Shown in pieces: positions 26,462-35,251 of a stretch of DNA of 46,704 nt. This DNA comes from an uncultured Coprococcus sp. (GTDB lineage: Bacteria > Bacillota > Clostridia > Lachnospirales > Lachnospiraceae). Numbering within the stretch: position 1 is the stretch's first letter; each line of letters opens with the position of its first letter. Location: assembly GCA_947632705.1 (NCBI GenBank), contig CANRQE010000015.1, positions 1-46,704 of the forward strand. Direction: 5' to 3'. The position numbers and the translations under genes are program-made. The notes under the pieces were generated by a model. That model was not told the DNA's origin. It searched no databases and saw nothing but the letters and a program-made list of their open reading frames with translations.

Positions 26462-26490
26462 ATAATATTCAACTTGTCGTCATTTGTCAA
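26462..26490 (-). promoter_or_regulatory. Sigma-A-type promoter of spo0A
   Basis: Minus strand TTGACA (26485-26490), a 17-bp spacer and TATTAT (26462-26467), almost consensus. The start would be near 26455, about 28 nt before the ATG at 26427. This lets the canonical Spo0A be made independently of spoIVB and of the upstream paralogue. Confidence 0.75.
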
Positions 26491-26491
26491 G

Positions 26492-26513
26492 TATTTTTTG
26501 ATATCAAAAAATA
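26492..26513. repeat. 22-bp perfect palindrome abutting the spo0A -35
   Basis: The sequence around the central GATATC is symmetric for 11 bp on each side (T6 and A6 tracts, then TA ends). It begins 1 bp upstream of the -35 hexamer. It is AT-only apart from one G and one C, has no separate loop and no U-run after it, so it looks like a protein-binding operator rather than a terminator. Confidence 0.6.
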
Positions 26514-26531
26514 TATCATTTTTTGTCGCAT

Positions 26532-27326
26532 TTAAGCAGTTTTTGTCTTTTTGTCGAGTCGAATTTTATCTGCAATCAAGGCAATAAATTCTGAATTTGT
26601 CGGTTTCCCTTTACCCGCGCTTACCGTATATCCGAACAGATCATTGATCGTATCCATCCTTCCCCTGCCCCAGGCTACCTCAATCGCATGCCGGATGGCC
26701 CGTTCTACACGGGAGGCTGTTGTACCATACATTTCCGCAATGGAAGGATATAATTGTTTTGTAATGGAATTTAAGATATCCATATCATTAACCGCCATAA
26801 CTATCGCACTCCTTAAGTACTGATAGCCCTTTATATGTGCAGGAACGCCTATCTCATGTATAATTTCTGTTACGGTTCCTTCCAGCTCCGTATGGTCTAC
26901 AGACTGTTCAGCAAGCTTCAGGTAATTTTCATTTTTTCTGGATTTTACAATTTCATCAATTGTATCTCTCACTTTCTTTTCATCATAAGGAATATCCATT
27001 ACCCTGACAGAAACCTTATCGTCTATCGAGTAATAGAGAAATTTCAGATATTCTCTGTGTGTTTTGGATGCACAGACGATAAATCTTGTATTTTTCAGAT
27101 TTTTATGTCTGACCGTCTCATCAATTATCTCAAGTATATCTCTTTCAGCTAAAACCTCATCTATAATGACAACATCCGGATTAGTCTGAATCAGCATGTC
27201 CAACCCTTCCTGCCCATTATCACAGGAACCAGTCAGCTCATAATTCCCATTGCTTTTTATAATCTCCTGCAGCTGCTCTGTTTCTCTTTTGTCTCGTTTC
27301 ACAATCAGTACCTTTATATGATTCAT
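26532..27326 (-). CDS. Spo0A paralogue with a degenerate receiver domain
   Basis: 264 residues. The C-terminal half (~150-262) is a full Spo0A DNA-binding domain, nearly the same as in the next gene ([46 protein letters not shown]) and so expected to recognise 0A boxes. The N-terminal half aligns with a receiver but has lost most of its chemistry: the acidic pair is Lys10-Arg11, the switch Thr is Ala86, the conserved Lys is replaced (VMDIPYD, Ile112), and the Pro and Gly after the acceptor site are gone ([10 protein letters not shown]). Asp56 remains at the acceptor position. It occupies the classical spo0A place directly behind spoIVB, with an AGGAGGG ribosome site. Probably a phosphorylation-independent regulator or a heterodimer partner; both are inferences. 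Confidence 0.9.
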   Translation of the reverse strand: MNHIKVLIVKRDKRETEQLQEIIKSNGNYELTGSCDNGQEGLDMLIQTNPDVVIIDEVLAERDILEIIDETVRHKNLKNTRFIVCASKTHREYLKFLYYSIDDKVSVRVMDIPYDEKKVRDTIDEIVKSRKNENYLKLAEQSVDHTELEGTVTEIIHEIGVPAHIKGYQYLRSAIVMAVNDMDILNSITKQLYPSIAEMYGTTASRVERAIRHAIEVAWGRGRMDTINDLFGYTVSAGKGKPTNSEFIALIADKIRLDKKTKTA

Positions 27327-27358
27327 ATCTACCCTCCTGTTTTTTTCCTGCCAAAAGT

Positions 27359-27387
27359 ATTATATAATTACAAAAGCCGCTTGGGAA
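27359..27387 (-). promoter_or_regulatory. Possible promoter of the Spo0A-paralogue gene
   Basis: Minus strand TTCCCA (27382-27387), a 17-bp spacer and perfect TATAAT (27359-27364), about 33 nt ahead of the ATG at 27326. The -35 matches consensus at four positions, so the promoter may need an activator; 0A boxes lie upstream. I found no convincing sigma-H pattern. Confidence 0.5.
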
Positions 27388-27406
27388 TATGGTAGACTTC
27401 GCAAGT

Positions 27407-27413
27407 TGCGACA
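27407..27413 (-). promoter_or_regulatory. Near-consensus 0A box
   Basis: TGTCGCA on the minus strand, one mismatch from the Spo0A box TGTCGAA, about 58 bp upstream of the inferred start for the Spo0A-paralogue gene. Confidence 0.4.
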
Positions 27414-27456
27414 AGTAAAAAGCATTAATACACTGCTTCCAACTTTCCTGTTCATT

Positions 27457-27463
27457 TTCGACA
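27457..27463 (-). promoter_or_regulatory. Perfect 0A box upstream of the Spo0A-paralogue gene
   Basis: TGTCGAA on the minus strand, an exact match to the Spo0A consensus, between the spoIVB stop and the paralogue's start, about 108 bp upstream of the inferred transcription start. A 7-bp match alone is weak, but its position is right for autoregulation. Confidence 0.5.
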
Positions 27464-27489
27464 GCATTCACAGGCGAACGCGTTTTTTT

Positions 27490-28560
27490 CTATTTACGTT
27501 CCAACATATTTTCTATAAAAACCCCATAACCCTGTCTTGGATTGTCGACTAATACATGGGTAATGGCTCCGACCAGCTTTCCGTTCTGTACAATCGGCGA
27601 CCCGCTCATTCCCTGCACCACTCCGCCGGTCAGTTCCAGCAGGTCTTCATCCACAACCTCAAACTCTATATTTTTACTGTTCCCGTCATAGTTCAGATTT
27701 GTGATTTCAATTTCATATTTAATCAGTTCTCCGGTCAGTCTGGAATAAATATATGCTTTTCCGCATTCTATTTCTTCCTTTCCCGCCACATACATACTTT
27801 TTTCATTGGAATAATGCTCCTTCACATAGTCTGCATCCAGGTACCCGTAGATCCCGCTTCCTGTATTGGCCTCTACAATTCCGATCAGATCCCTTTTATA
27901 AAAGATACTGCCCTGAAGCTGTCCGGGTACCGATTGAAAGGATTTATTGATTTTTGTAATATTGGTAGTATAGACTCCGCCGCCGCTGCATCTGACCATC
28001 AATCCCGTATCATTATCCGAAACGCTGTGTCCAAGCGCCATAAAATGATTTTCCATGATAAAGGTTACGGTTCCTATCCCGGATATATCATCCTTTACCC
28101 ATAATCCCAGCATGTATTCTCCATTCTCTGACTGTTCCGGAAGAAGCGTCGTTTCATATTCCCTGTCGTTTCTGATATAGGATATCTGCATCTCTTTTCC
28201 TCCTGATTGACTGATCAGCTCAATTAAACGGTTTTTTGAATCTGTCTTCTGCCCGTTTATTCCGATTATATAATCACCCGGCTCCAGTACATGATCTGCA
28301 GGACAGCATAACTGTCCTGCAGCATTTTTAAAATCACCGGTATCCACTATCATGACTCCATCCGTCTTCAGATAGATTCCCATGGGTTCACCGGAAGGTA
28401 TGACCTGTACATCTGATAGATCGTCAAATACAAATTTTGCATTATCATATTTGACTATATGATCCGTATCGTTTCCTTTCATATAAAAGAATAACATGAA
28501 CATCAGAAACATCAGATCCAGAAGCAGCAAAATCAATAATGATCGTTTATACCTTTCCAT
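27490..28560 (-). CDS. spoIVB: SpoIVB, forespore signalling serine protease
   Basis: 356 residues. Made in the forespore and exported to the intermembrane space, where it cleaves SpoIVFA to start sigma-K activation (knowledge from Bacillus). One N-terminal membrane anchor (residues ~8-27), a PDZ domain around residues 60-140 (LEPGDYIIGINGQ), and an S55 peptidase domain. Catalytic residues are visible: His178 in MALGHSVSD, Ser319 in QGMSGSP, and a likely Asp304 fifteen residues before the Ser. Start has TTAGGAGG. A terminator separates it from recN, so it needs its own promoter, though I could not find a clear sigma-F/G pattern. It is the first gene of the spoIVB-Spo0A-spo0A group. Confidence 0.95.
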   Translation of the reverse strand: MERYKRSLLILLLLDLMFLMFMLFFYMKGNDTDHIVKYDNAKFVFDDLSDVQVIPSGEPMGIYLKTDGVMIVDTGDFKNAAGQLCCPADHVLEPGDYIIGINGQKTDSKNRLIELISQSGGKEMQISYIRNDREYETTLLPEQSENGEYMLGLWVKDDISGIGTVTFIMENHFMALGHSVSDNDTGLMVRCSGGGVYTTNITKINKSFQSVPGQLQGSIFYKRDLIGIVEANTGSGIYGYLDADYVKEHYSNEKSMYVAGKEEIECGKAYIYSRLTGELIKYEIEITNLNYDGNSKNIEFEVVDEDLLELTGGVVQGMSGSPIVQNGKLVGAITHVLVDNPRQGYGVFIENMLERK

Positions 28561-28578
28561 AATAAGCCTCCTAAAACC

Positions 28579-28609
28579 AAAAAAAGTAACAGCCGAAACT
28601 GTTACTTTT
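28579..28609 (-). terminator. Terminator between recN and spoIVB
   Basis: An 11-bp stem AAAAGTAACAG/CTGTTACTTTT with a 6-nt loop; on the minus strand it is followed by a run of seven Ts. It ends the housekeeping operon that begins upstream of the Asp23-family gene. The T-run on the other strand is shorter. Confidence 0.8.
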
Positions 28610-28635
28610 ATTATCTGTATATTTCCGTTTTAAAA

Positions 28636-30321
28636 TTAGTGTGTTTTTGTTTGAGCTGCCATATCTTTCATTTCTTTTGCATTTAACATGGCTGTCTCTG
28701 TAATTTCATTTCCACCCAATAATCTTGCAATTTCTGCAATGGAACCATCCTCATCTAACCTTCTGATATTCGTTACCGTTTTATTCTGCTCTACTGTTTT
28801 TTCAATCAGATAATGGCTGTCTGCCATAGCTGCAATCTGCGGCAGATGCGTAATACTGATCACCTGATGATTTTTTGCAATGACCGCAAGCTTTTCCGAT
28901 ACCTTCTGCGCAGTTCTCCCGCTGATTCCAACATCAATTTCATCAAAGATCAATGTATCAATCTTATCCTCTGCTGCCATACAGGATTTGACAGCCAGCA
29001 TAATCCTTGACAATTCACCGCCGGATGCAATCTCATACAAAGGTTTTTCTTTTTCCCCTATGTTGGTCGAAATAATAAAATAGCAATCGTCCCTTCCAGC
29101 TGCACCACATTCCGGAAGCCTGTCAAAGACCATGTCAAAACGCACCTCCGGGAAATTCAGATCCAGTAAAGCGGTTTTAATTTTCCCGCATAAATCCTCC
29201 GCTTCTTTCTTCCTTGCAGCCGTCAGTCTGTCTGCCGCCTCCTCCAGCCGTCGTCCGGCAATGCTGCATTCTTCAGACAGCCTGGTCACATAACTGTCAT
29301 ATTCCTCCAGACGCACAAGCTCCGTCTCCAGATGCTTTTGATATTCTGTAATCTCCGCAAGCGTATTTCCGTATTTCCCCTTCAGATGATTGATCAGATC
29401 CAGCCGCTGACAAATCTCCTCAAATTCAGCATCGTCAAATTCCATACTGAGCATATAATGGTTCAGACTGACATTAAAATCATTCAATAACGCATCAACA
29501 TTGGAGAGCTGATCATAGATATCCTTCAGATCCGGGTCCAGATCCTTCACATTTCTGATTGTCGTTAAAGCCCGGCTGATCTCATTTCCGGAGGATGCGG
29601 AATCCGTATAACCTGTCGTCCGGTATACATCCGACGCTGCTTTTATAATCTCTCTTGCATGTACCATTTTATGATACTTTTTTTCAAGCACTTCATCCTC
29701 ACCCGGTCTGAGACCGGCTGCTTCAATCTCAGACAGCTCGTATTTCAGATATTCAATCTTTCGGTTTTTCTCCCCTTCATCCATCTGCAGGGACTCCAAT
29801 TCCCTTTTTAATGCTGTAAAGGCTTTGTAAAGCCGTTCTGTTTCTGCCTTGCACCCTGCCAGATTTTTTTTACCGTATTGATCCAGGATTTTCAAATGCT
29901 CGGCCCGCTTTAACAGAGTCTGCTGCTCATGTTGTGCATGCAGATCCACCAGAAAAGCGGATGTCTCTTTCAGTTTTGCTGCAGTTACCGTTTCACCGTT
30001 AATCGTATTGACAGTCCTTCCATGCAGCATTCTTCTTGTAATGATAAGTTCTCCGTCTTCGGAAGGATACACTCCGATTGCCGCAAGTCCGTCCAAAACC
30101 TGAGCATCCTCAACTAAAAACAGAAGCTGGCACAGCCCCTCCTTGTCCGGATCGCGCAGTAAATCCTTTGGGAGTTTTTCTCCCATACCGATTTTTAAAG
30201 CTCCGATCAAAATGGATTTTCCCGCTCCGGTCTCCCCGGTCAGTATATTTAATTGATCCGTAAAATCAATATGAATATCATCAATCAATGCAAGATTTTT
30301 GATATGTACATTTAAAAGCAT
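28636..30321 (-). CDS. recN: DNA repair protein RecN
   Basis: 561 residues. SMC-like ATPase acting early at double-strand breaks. Walker A GETGAGKS is at residues 31-38, two long coiled-coil arms follow (rich in E/K/L, ~150-370), and the C-terminal half head has the ABC signature ASGGELSRIMLAVK and Walker B TLIFDEIDVGISG. Length is normal. It is 4 nt behind argR and is the last gene before a terminator. Confidence 0.97.
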   Translation of the reverse strand: MLLNVHIKNLALIDDIHIDFTDQLNILTGETGAGKSILIGALKIGMGEKLPKDLLRDPDKEGLCQLLFLVEDAQVLDGLAAIGVYPSEDGELIITRRMLHGRTVNTINGETVTAAKLKETSAFLVDLHAQHEQQTLLKRAEHLKILDQYGKKNLAGCKAETERLYKAFTALKRELESLQMDEGEKNRKIEYLKYELSEIEAAGLRPGEDEVLEKKYHKMVHAREIIKAASDVYRTTGYTDSASSGNEISRALTTIRNVKDLDPDLKDIYDQLSNVDALLNDFNVSLNHYMLSMEFDDAEFEEICQRLDLINHLKGKYGNTLAEITEYQKHLETELVRLEEYDSYVTRLSEECSIAGRRLEEAADRLTAARKKEAEDLCGKIKTALLDLNFPEVRFDMVFDRLPECGAAGRDDCYFIISTNIGEKEKPLYEIASGGELSRIMLAVKSCMAAEDKIDTLIFDEIDVGISGRTAQKVSEKLAVIAKNHQVISITHLPQIAAMADSHYLIEKTVEQNKTVTNIRRLDEDGSIAEIARLLGGNEITETAMLNAKEMKDMAAQTKTH

Positions 30322-30325
30322 AGTC

Positions 30326-30781
30326 TCACTGCCCTTTTGTCATTTTTTCAATCGTAGATATAATCGTTTTAGTCAGTTCTTTTGAGCGTGCTGCCAGAAA
30401 AATCGTATCATCTCCCGCAATACAGCCCATCAGTCCCGGAATCTTCAGATTGTCTAAGGCTGCGGCCACCGCCATGGCCACACCCGATACCGTCTTAATT
30501 ACAATCATATTTTCTGCAGCTTCCATGGAAATAATACCTGAACGAAGCACCTGTCTGTAGGATTTGTCCGCTTCATATCCGGCATCTTTCCCAAGCGCGT
30601 ATTTCTGTCTGCCGCCGGGAACGGCAATCTTTGTAAGATTTATTTCCCGGATATCCCTTGAAATGGTTGCCTGGGTTGTCTGAAAACCGGCCTTCGCCAA
30701 TTGTTCCAGAAGCTCATCCTGCGTTTCAATATCATGTTCTTCAATAATTTCCATGATCTTTGCCTGTCTTTTTTGCTTCAT
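30326..30781 (-). CDS. argR: Arginine repressor ArgR/AhrC
   Basis: 151 residues. N-terminal winged helix domain (residues 1-70) with the recognition helix in TTQATISRDIREINLTK; C-terminal oligomerisation and arginine-binding domain with the GDDTIFLA motif near residues 125-132. It controls arginine synthesis and breakdown; the argR-recN pairing is conserved in Firmicutes. One nucleotide separates it from the nadK stop. No arg genes lie in the window. Confidence 0.96.
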   Translation of the reverse strand: MKQKRQAKIMEIIEEHDIETQDELLEQLAKAGFQTTQATISRDIREINLTKIAVPGGRQKYALGKDAGYEADKSYRQVLRSGIISMEAAENMIVIKTVSGVAMAVAAALDNLKIPGLMGCIAGDDTIFLAARSKELTKTIISTIEKMTKGQ

Positions 30782-30782
30782 C

Positions 30783-31637
30783 CTAGTTTCCTCCCAGTTT
30801 ATTTCTCAGAATCTCGTAAAAATTCACATTACTTGCCTTGATCAGCCTGGTAATTTTTTCTGAACGGCTGATATCGATTCTGTCACCGGCAGAAAGCTCC
30901 AGATCATTTCCACCGTCAAAGGAGACGTAAGCCTCCGTCTTCTGCGTCTTTCGCTTTTTTGCAATCTCAACGGATATGCTTTCATCACCGGATAAAACAA
31001 TACTTTTTGAAGTCAGGGAATGAGGAGATACCGGTGTGATCACAATCAGGCTGGCATTCGGACTGACAATCGGTCCGCCGGCAGACAAACTGTAGCCCGT
31101 GGAACCTGTCGGCGTCGCAACTACCACTCCATCCGCTTCATATGTATCAAGCAGCTTACCATCCACATAAACATTCAGACCGATCAGGCGGGAAAAACCC
31201 GCACGGCTGATCACAATATCATTCAGCGCACATTTTTTATAACAGCTTCCATCCGACTTTTTCACAACACCGGACAGCATCATCCGATGCTCAACACTGA
31301 AATCATCCCTGATCAGGCGGTCAAGCAGCTCCGGAAGATTTCCCGGTTCCCCTTCTGTCAGAAATCCTACCGTTCCAAGATTGATGCCCAGCAAGGGAAT
31401 ATCCATATCATCCGTCTCTCTGGCAACCCGAAGCAGGGTTCCGTCCCCGCCAAGTACCAGGATTCCCTGCGCCGCACCCACAAGCTCACGCGTTATCGTT
31501 TCCTCATTACTTGAAAAATCAAATCCACTGACCACCCGGCAGGCTGCCCCGTGAGAAATTAAATACTTTTCAATATCATGTGTAATCTGAAGATTTTCAT
31601 CCTTGTCAGGATTTACCACAATCAAAAACTGATTCAT
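30783..31637 (-). CDS. nadK: NAD kinase
   Basis: 284 residues. Phosphorylates NAD to NADP. The GGDGTLLRVARE motif, the NLGTVGFLTE segment and the ATPTGSTGYSLSAGGPI loop are diagnostic. The frame opens 14 codons earlier from a TTG; the ATG at 31637 (MNQFLIVVNPDKDE) is preferred because a GTGAGG site lies 8 nt ahead. Usual place between tlyA and argR. Confidence 0.96.
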   Translation of the reverse strand: MNQFLIVVNPDKDENLQITHDIEKYLISHGAACRVVSGFDFSSNEETITRELVGAAQGILVLGGDGTLLRVARETDDMDIPLLGINLGTVGFLTEGEPGNLPELLDRLIRDDFSVEHRMMLSGVVKKSDGSCYKKCALNDIVISRAGFSRLIGLNVYVDGKLLDTYEADGVVVATPTGSTGYSLSAGGPIVSPNASLIVITPVSPHSLTSKSIVLSGDESISVEIAKKRKTQKTEAYVSFDGGNDLELSAGDRIDISRSEKITRLIKASNVNFYEILRNKLGGN

Positions 31638-31687
31638 GGCTGAAACCTCACTTTCTCCTATCCGGCAAATATCAAACAAAAAATAAA

Positions 31688-32482
31688 CTATAAACAGACA
31701 TGGGATTCCTCCACCAAAGCTTCTATATCAAAGATCTGATCCTCCACCGCAGGATTCTTTGACAGATCCAGCAGATATTCTATATTTCCCTCCGGACCCT
31801 TAATCGGAGAATAAGTCAGATGCAGAGTTTTAAAGCCTATATCCTTTGCAAATCTCACAATCGATTCAATGACATCGATATGCGTCTGTTTTTCCCGTAC
31901 TACACCTTTTTTGCCAACCTTTTCCCTGCCTGCCTCAAACTGGGGCTTGATCAGACAAACGACTCTTCCGGTCTCTGTCAGCAATTCCTTTACCGGCGGC
32001 AGGACCTTCGTCAGAGAAATAAACGATACATCAACAGAAGCAAAATCCATCCGGTCTTCTACAGCATCCGGAGTGACATACCGGATATTGGTTTTTTCCA
32101 TACAAACCACGCGCCGGTCATTCCGAAGCTTCCAGGCCAGCTGTCCATGCCCCACATCGACTGCATAAACTTTTTTTGCTCCGTTTTGCAGCATACAATC
32201 CGTGAAGCCTCCCGTAGATGCCCCGATATCCATTGCAGTCAGATTCCGGAGATCGATCTGAAATTCTTCTATTGCCTTTTCCAGTTTCAACCCGCCACGG
32301 CTGACATATTTCAAGGTCGTACCACGTATTTCAATAGAAACGGCAGGATCAAAGACAGCGCCTGCCTTGTCTTCTTTATTATGATCCACATATACGATTC
32401 CGGACATAATCACGGCTTTTGCTTTTTCCCGTGATTCAGCCAGACCTCTCTGTACCAACAGTACATCCAATCGTTCTTTCAC
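31688..32482 (-). CDS. tlyA: TlyA-type rRNA 2'-O-methyltransferase
   Basis: 264 residues. N-terminal S4 RNA-binding domain (LDVLLVQRGLAESREKAK...) and a C-terminal FtsJ-like methyltransferase domain with the SAM site AMDIGASTGGFTDC at about residues 78-92. Characterised relatives methylate the sugar of 16S/23S rRNA; some were first described as haemolysins. The start is GTG, with GGAGA 6 nt ahead. It lies between dxs and nadK, as in many Clostridia. Confidence 0.94.
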   Translation of the reverse strand: MKERLDVLLVQRGLAESREKAKAVIMSGIVYVDHNKEDKAGAVFDPAVSIEIRGTTLKYVSRGGLKLEKAIEEFQIDLRNLTAMDIGASTGGFTDCMLQNGAKKVYAVDVGHGQLAWKLRNDRRVVCMEKTNIRYVTPDAVEDRMDFASVDVSFISLTKVLPPVKELLTETGRVVCLIKPQFEAGREKVGKKGVVREKQTHIDVIESIVRFAKDIGFKTLHLTYSPIKGPEGNIEYLLDLSKNPAVEDQIFDIEALVEESHVCL

Positions 32483-32491
32483 TTGTCTCTC

Positions 32492-34360
32492 CTATATATG
32501 CAGCATAGTCTGGATTCTCTGATACACCGAATCACAATCCATATTTAACAGCCTCCGAAGCTCCGCAATCGTTCCGTGCTGAACGAAGGTATCCTCTATA
32601 GCCACTACCAGCATCTTACAGGCATACTGCTTATCGGCAATATACTCTTCTATCATTGCGCCATAACCGCCATGCCTGATTCCCTCTTCCAGAATCACGA
32701 GCAGCTTATGGGTTCTTGCCAGTTCATCAATCATCACTGTATCAAGGGGCTTGATAAACCGTGCATTGACCACTGTTATCTCCTTATGGTCATCTAAGAA
32801 ACGGTTATACAGTTCCTCTGCTTCCTCTACCATATTTCCGACTGCAACAACTGCGATTTCTTCCCCTTTACAGATATATTCACTTCTGCCATATACAATC
32901 GGTTCCTGTATATTTTTCAGTCCGTAATATGCCTCGCCCCTGGCATACTTAATGGCTACCGGACCGTCATAAGCAACCGCCCACTCCAAGGCTTTTGTCA
33001 GTTCATATCTGTTTTTCGGCGCCAGAACCGTCATATTCGGCATATGGGACAAATATGCCGTATCGAAAATACCCTGATGCGTTTCTCCATCCCCGCCTAC
33101 CAGTCCCGAGCGGTCTATGGCAAAAATGACATGCAGCTTCTGCAGACATACATCATGCAAAATCTGGTCATACGCCCGCTGCAGAAATGAAGAATAAATT
33201 GCAACCACCGGTATCATCCCAGATACGGCAAGTCCGGCGGCAAAAGTAACCGCATGTTCCTCCGCAATACCGACATCAAAGGTCCTTTCAGGAAATATTT
33301 CTGCAAATCTGCTGATCCCGGTTCCCTTTCCCATCGCAGCCGTTATGGCAACCAGGTTTTCATTTTCCTTACCAAGTGCAACCAGTTTCCGTGCAAATAC
33401 GCCCGTATAACTGATTGCCTTTTTCTTTTCAAATGTCTTTCCGGTTTCTATATCAAAGGGGCCGACCCCATGAAAAAAGCTTGGATATTTTTCAGCATAC
33501 TGATAGCCTTTCCCCTTAATTGTTCTCACATGCACAATAACCGGCCGGTCAAGCAACAAAGCGTTCCGGAAGGTATCTTCCATCTCTTCAACATCATGCC
33601 CGTCAATCGGTCCGATATAAGTAATCCCCAGGTCTTCAAAAAACATACCGCCGGGTACCAGAATATGCTTCAGAGAATCCTTAGAACGCTTGATTCCCTT
33701 TGCCAGGGGCCTGCCTGCAACAGGTATCTTCAGCAGTGTTTTTTCCACACTGCTTTTCAGGGTATTATAGGACTGTCCTACACGAAGCTCGTTCAGATAT
33801 TTGGACATTCCCCCAACATTCCGGTCAATGGACATCTCATTGTCATTTAGCACAATCAGGCATCCCGTCTTCATGCTCGCCATATTATTCATTGCCTCAT
33901 ATACCATGCCGCCGGTAAAAGAACCATCTCCAATCACCGCAATGATCTTTTCATCCGTTCCCCGGATACTTCTGGCGCATGCCATCCCTAACGCCGCTGA
34001 CATAGAGGTCGAACTGTGCCCCGTATTAAACGCATCACAAGGGCTTTCACAGCTCTTTGGAAATCCGCTGATTCCATTTAGCTGTCTTAAATGCTGCAGC
34101 TCCTCCTTTCTTCCGGTCAGAATCTTATGGACATAGGACTGATGACCTACATCCCACACAATTTTATCCTTCGGAAGCTCTACTACTCTGTGTAAGGCCA
34201 TAGTCAGCTCTACGCATCCGAGATTTGATGCCAGATGGCCTCCGGTCCTGCTGACATTTTCCAGCAGGCACTCCCTGATCTCACCGGCCAGAGCCGGAAG
34301 ATCCTGTTTCTCTATTTTTTTAATATCATTTGGTTGTTTGATCTGATCGAGTATCTTCAT
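32492..34360 (-). CDS. dxs: 1-Deoxy-D-xylulose-5-phosphate synthase
   Basis: 622 residues. ThDP enzyme joining pyruvate and glyceraldehyde-3-phosphate, the entry to the MEP isoprenoid pathway. Visible: GHSSTSMSAALGMA, the ThDP-Mg motif GDGSFTGGMVYEAMNN, the catalytic Glu in IAEEHAVTFAAGLA and the transketolase-like DRSGLVGGDGETHQG. Length is normal. It is 9 nt behind ispA, coupling precursor supply to prenyl chain building. Confidence 0.97.
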   Translation of the reverse strand: MKILDQIKQPNDIKKIEKQDLPALAGEIRECLLENVSRTGGHLASNLGCVELTMALHRVVELPKDKIVWDVGHQSYVHKILTGRKEELQHLRQLNGISGFPKSCESPCDAFNTGHSSTSMSAALGMACARSIRGTDEKIIAVIGDGSFTGGMVYEAMNNMASMKTGCLIVLNDNEMSIDRNVGGMSKYLNELRVGQSYNTLKSSVEKTLLKIPVAGRPLAKGIKRSKDSLKHILVPGGMFFEDLGITYIGPIDGHDVEEMEDTFRNALLLDRPVIVHVRTIKGKGYQYAEKYPSFFHGVGPFDIETGKTFEKKKAISYTGVFARKLVALGKENENLVAITAAMGKGTGISRFAEIFPERTFDVGIAEEHAVTFAAGLAVSGMIPVVAIYSSFLQRAYDQILHDVCLQKLHVIFAIDRSGLVGGDGETHQGIFDTAYLSHMPNMTVLAPKNRYELTKALEWAVAYDGPVAIKYARGEAYYGLKNIQEPIVYGRSEYICKGEEIAVVAVGNMVEEAEELYNRFLDDHKEITVVNARFIKPLDTVMIDELARTHKLLVILEEGIRHGGYGAMIEEYIADKQYACKMLVVAIEDTFVQHGTIAELRRLLNMDCDSVYQRIQTMLHI

Positions 34361-34369
34361 AATCTCTTC

Positions 34370-35251
34370 CTATCTGTCCCTGTGAATCAGGGCAAGCAGC
34401 AGTTCTCTTAAAAACGGATTGTCGTACGGCAGCCTGTCCAACCCGGAAACAGCACGGTCAGACAAGGTCTCGACCATTTTCCCTGCTTCCTCCATACCAT
34501 ATATCGCAACATATGTCTGTTTTCCGTTTTCTGCATCACTCAGTACGGGCTTTCCGAGCACCTGACTGTCTCCGATGACATCTAAGATATCATCCTGTAT
34601 CTGAAACGCCATACCGACATCCGACCCGATTTGCTCCACCGCATTTATCTCCTCCTCCGATGCGCCGGCAAGGATTGCTCCGATCATCATAGAGGCCTCA
34701 ATTAACGCCCCTGTCTTATTTTCATAAATATATGCCAGCTGTTTTCCTGTAAGCGCCTTTCCGGTAAGCTCCACGTCGACCGTCTGGCCTCCTATCATGC
34801 CATAGATTCCGGGTTTCTTTGCAAGAATCCTGATGGCTTTGACCGTTTTTTCATTGTCCGCTTCCAGGTCAAATGCCTTGCAGGCCGTTTCATATGCATA
34901 ATTTAACAGTGCATCTCCTGCGAGAATTGCCATAGCCTCGCCAAATATCACATGGGAAGTTTTTCTTCCGCGCCGATAATCATCATTGTCCAATGCCGGA
35001 AGATCATCATGAATCAGGGAATACGTATGAATCATCTCAATGGCTGCCATAAAAGGCTCGATTACACGCCCTTTCCCCCGAAACAACCGGAATGTTTCCA
35101 TCATTAATACGGGCCGAAGTCTTTTCCCGCCCGCTTTCATAGAATAATTCATTGCCTGAAGAACTGTTTTCTGATATCCCTCTTCCTCCGGCAAATACTG
35201 ATATATAATTTTTTCGGCTTCTTCTGCATGCCGCTTTATCTCATCATTGAT
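34370..35251 (-). CDS. ispA: Polyprenyl (farnesyl/geranylgeranyl) diphosphate synthase
   Basis: 293 residues. Condenses isopentenyl diphosphate with allylic diphosphates. The first aspartate-rich motif is LIHDDLPALDNDDYRRG, the second FQIQDDILDVIGD; GGKRLRPVL is the diphosphate-binding start. The start is best placed at the GTG at 35251: an AAAGGAG site is 6 nt upstream, it overlaps the xseB stop by 8 nt, and a TTG eight codons earlier lacks a good site. Chain length cannot be set from sequence alone, but the position and family size fit a farnesyl-type enzyme. Confidence 0.94.
   Translation of the reverse strand: MNDEIKRHAEEAEKIIYQYLPEEEGYQKTVLQAMNYSMKAGGKRLRPVLMMETFRLFRGKGRVIEPFMAAIEMIHTYSLIHDDLPALDNDDYRRGRKTSHVIFGEAMAILAGDALLNYAYETACKAFDLEADNEKTVKAIRILAKKPGIYGMIGGQTVDVELTGKALTGKQLAYIYENKTGALIEASMMIGAILAGASEEEINAVEQIGSDVGMAFQIQDDILDVIGDSQVLGKPVLSDAENGKQTYVAIYGMEEAGKMVETLSDRAVSGLDRLPYDNPFLRELLLALIHRDR

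Noticed and set aside
27420..27460. Sigma-H promoter for the Spo0A-paralogue gene (AGGAAAGTT on the minus strand)
   Set aside because: The -35-like block is reasonable, but no GAAT -10 follows at the right distance.
28561..28635. Sigma-F or sigma-G promoter for spoIVB
   Set aside because: No clear match to the expected -35 and -10 elements; the gap is mostly the recN terminator.
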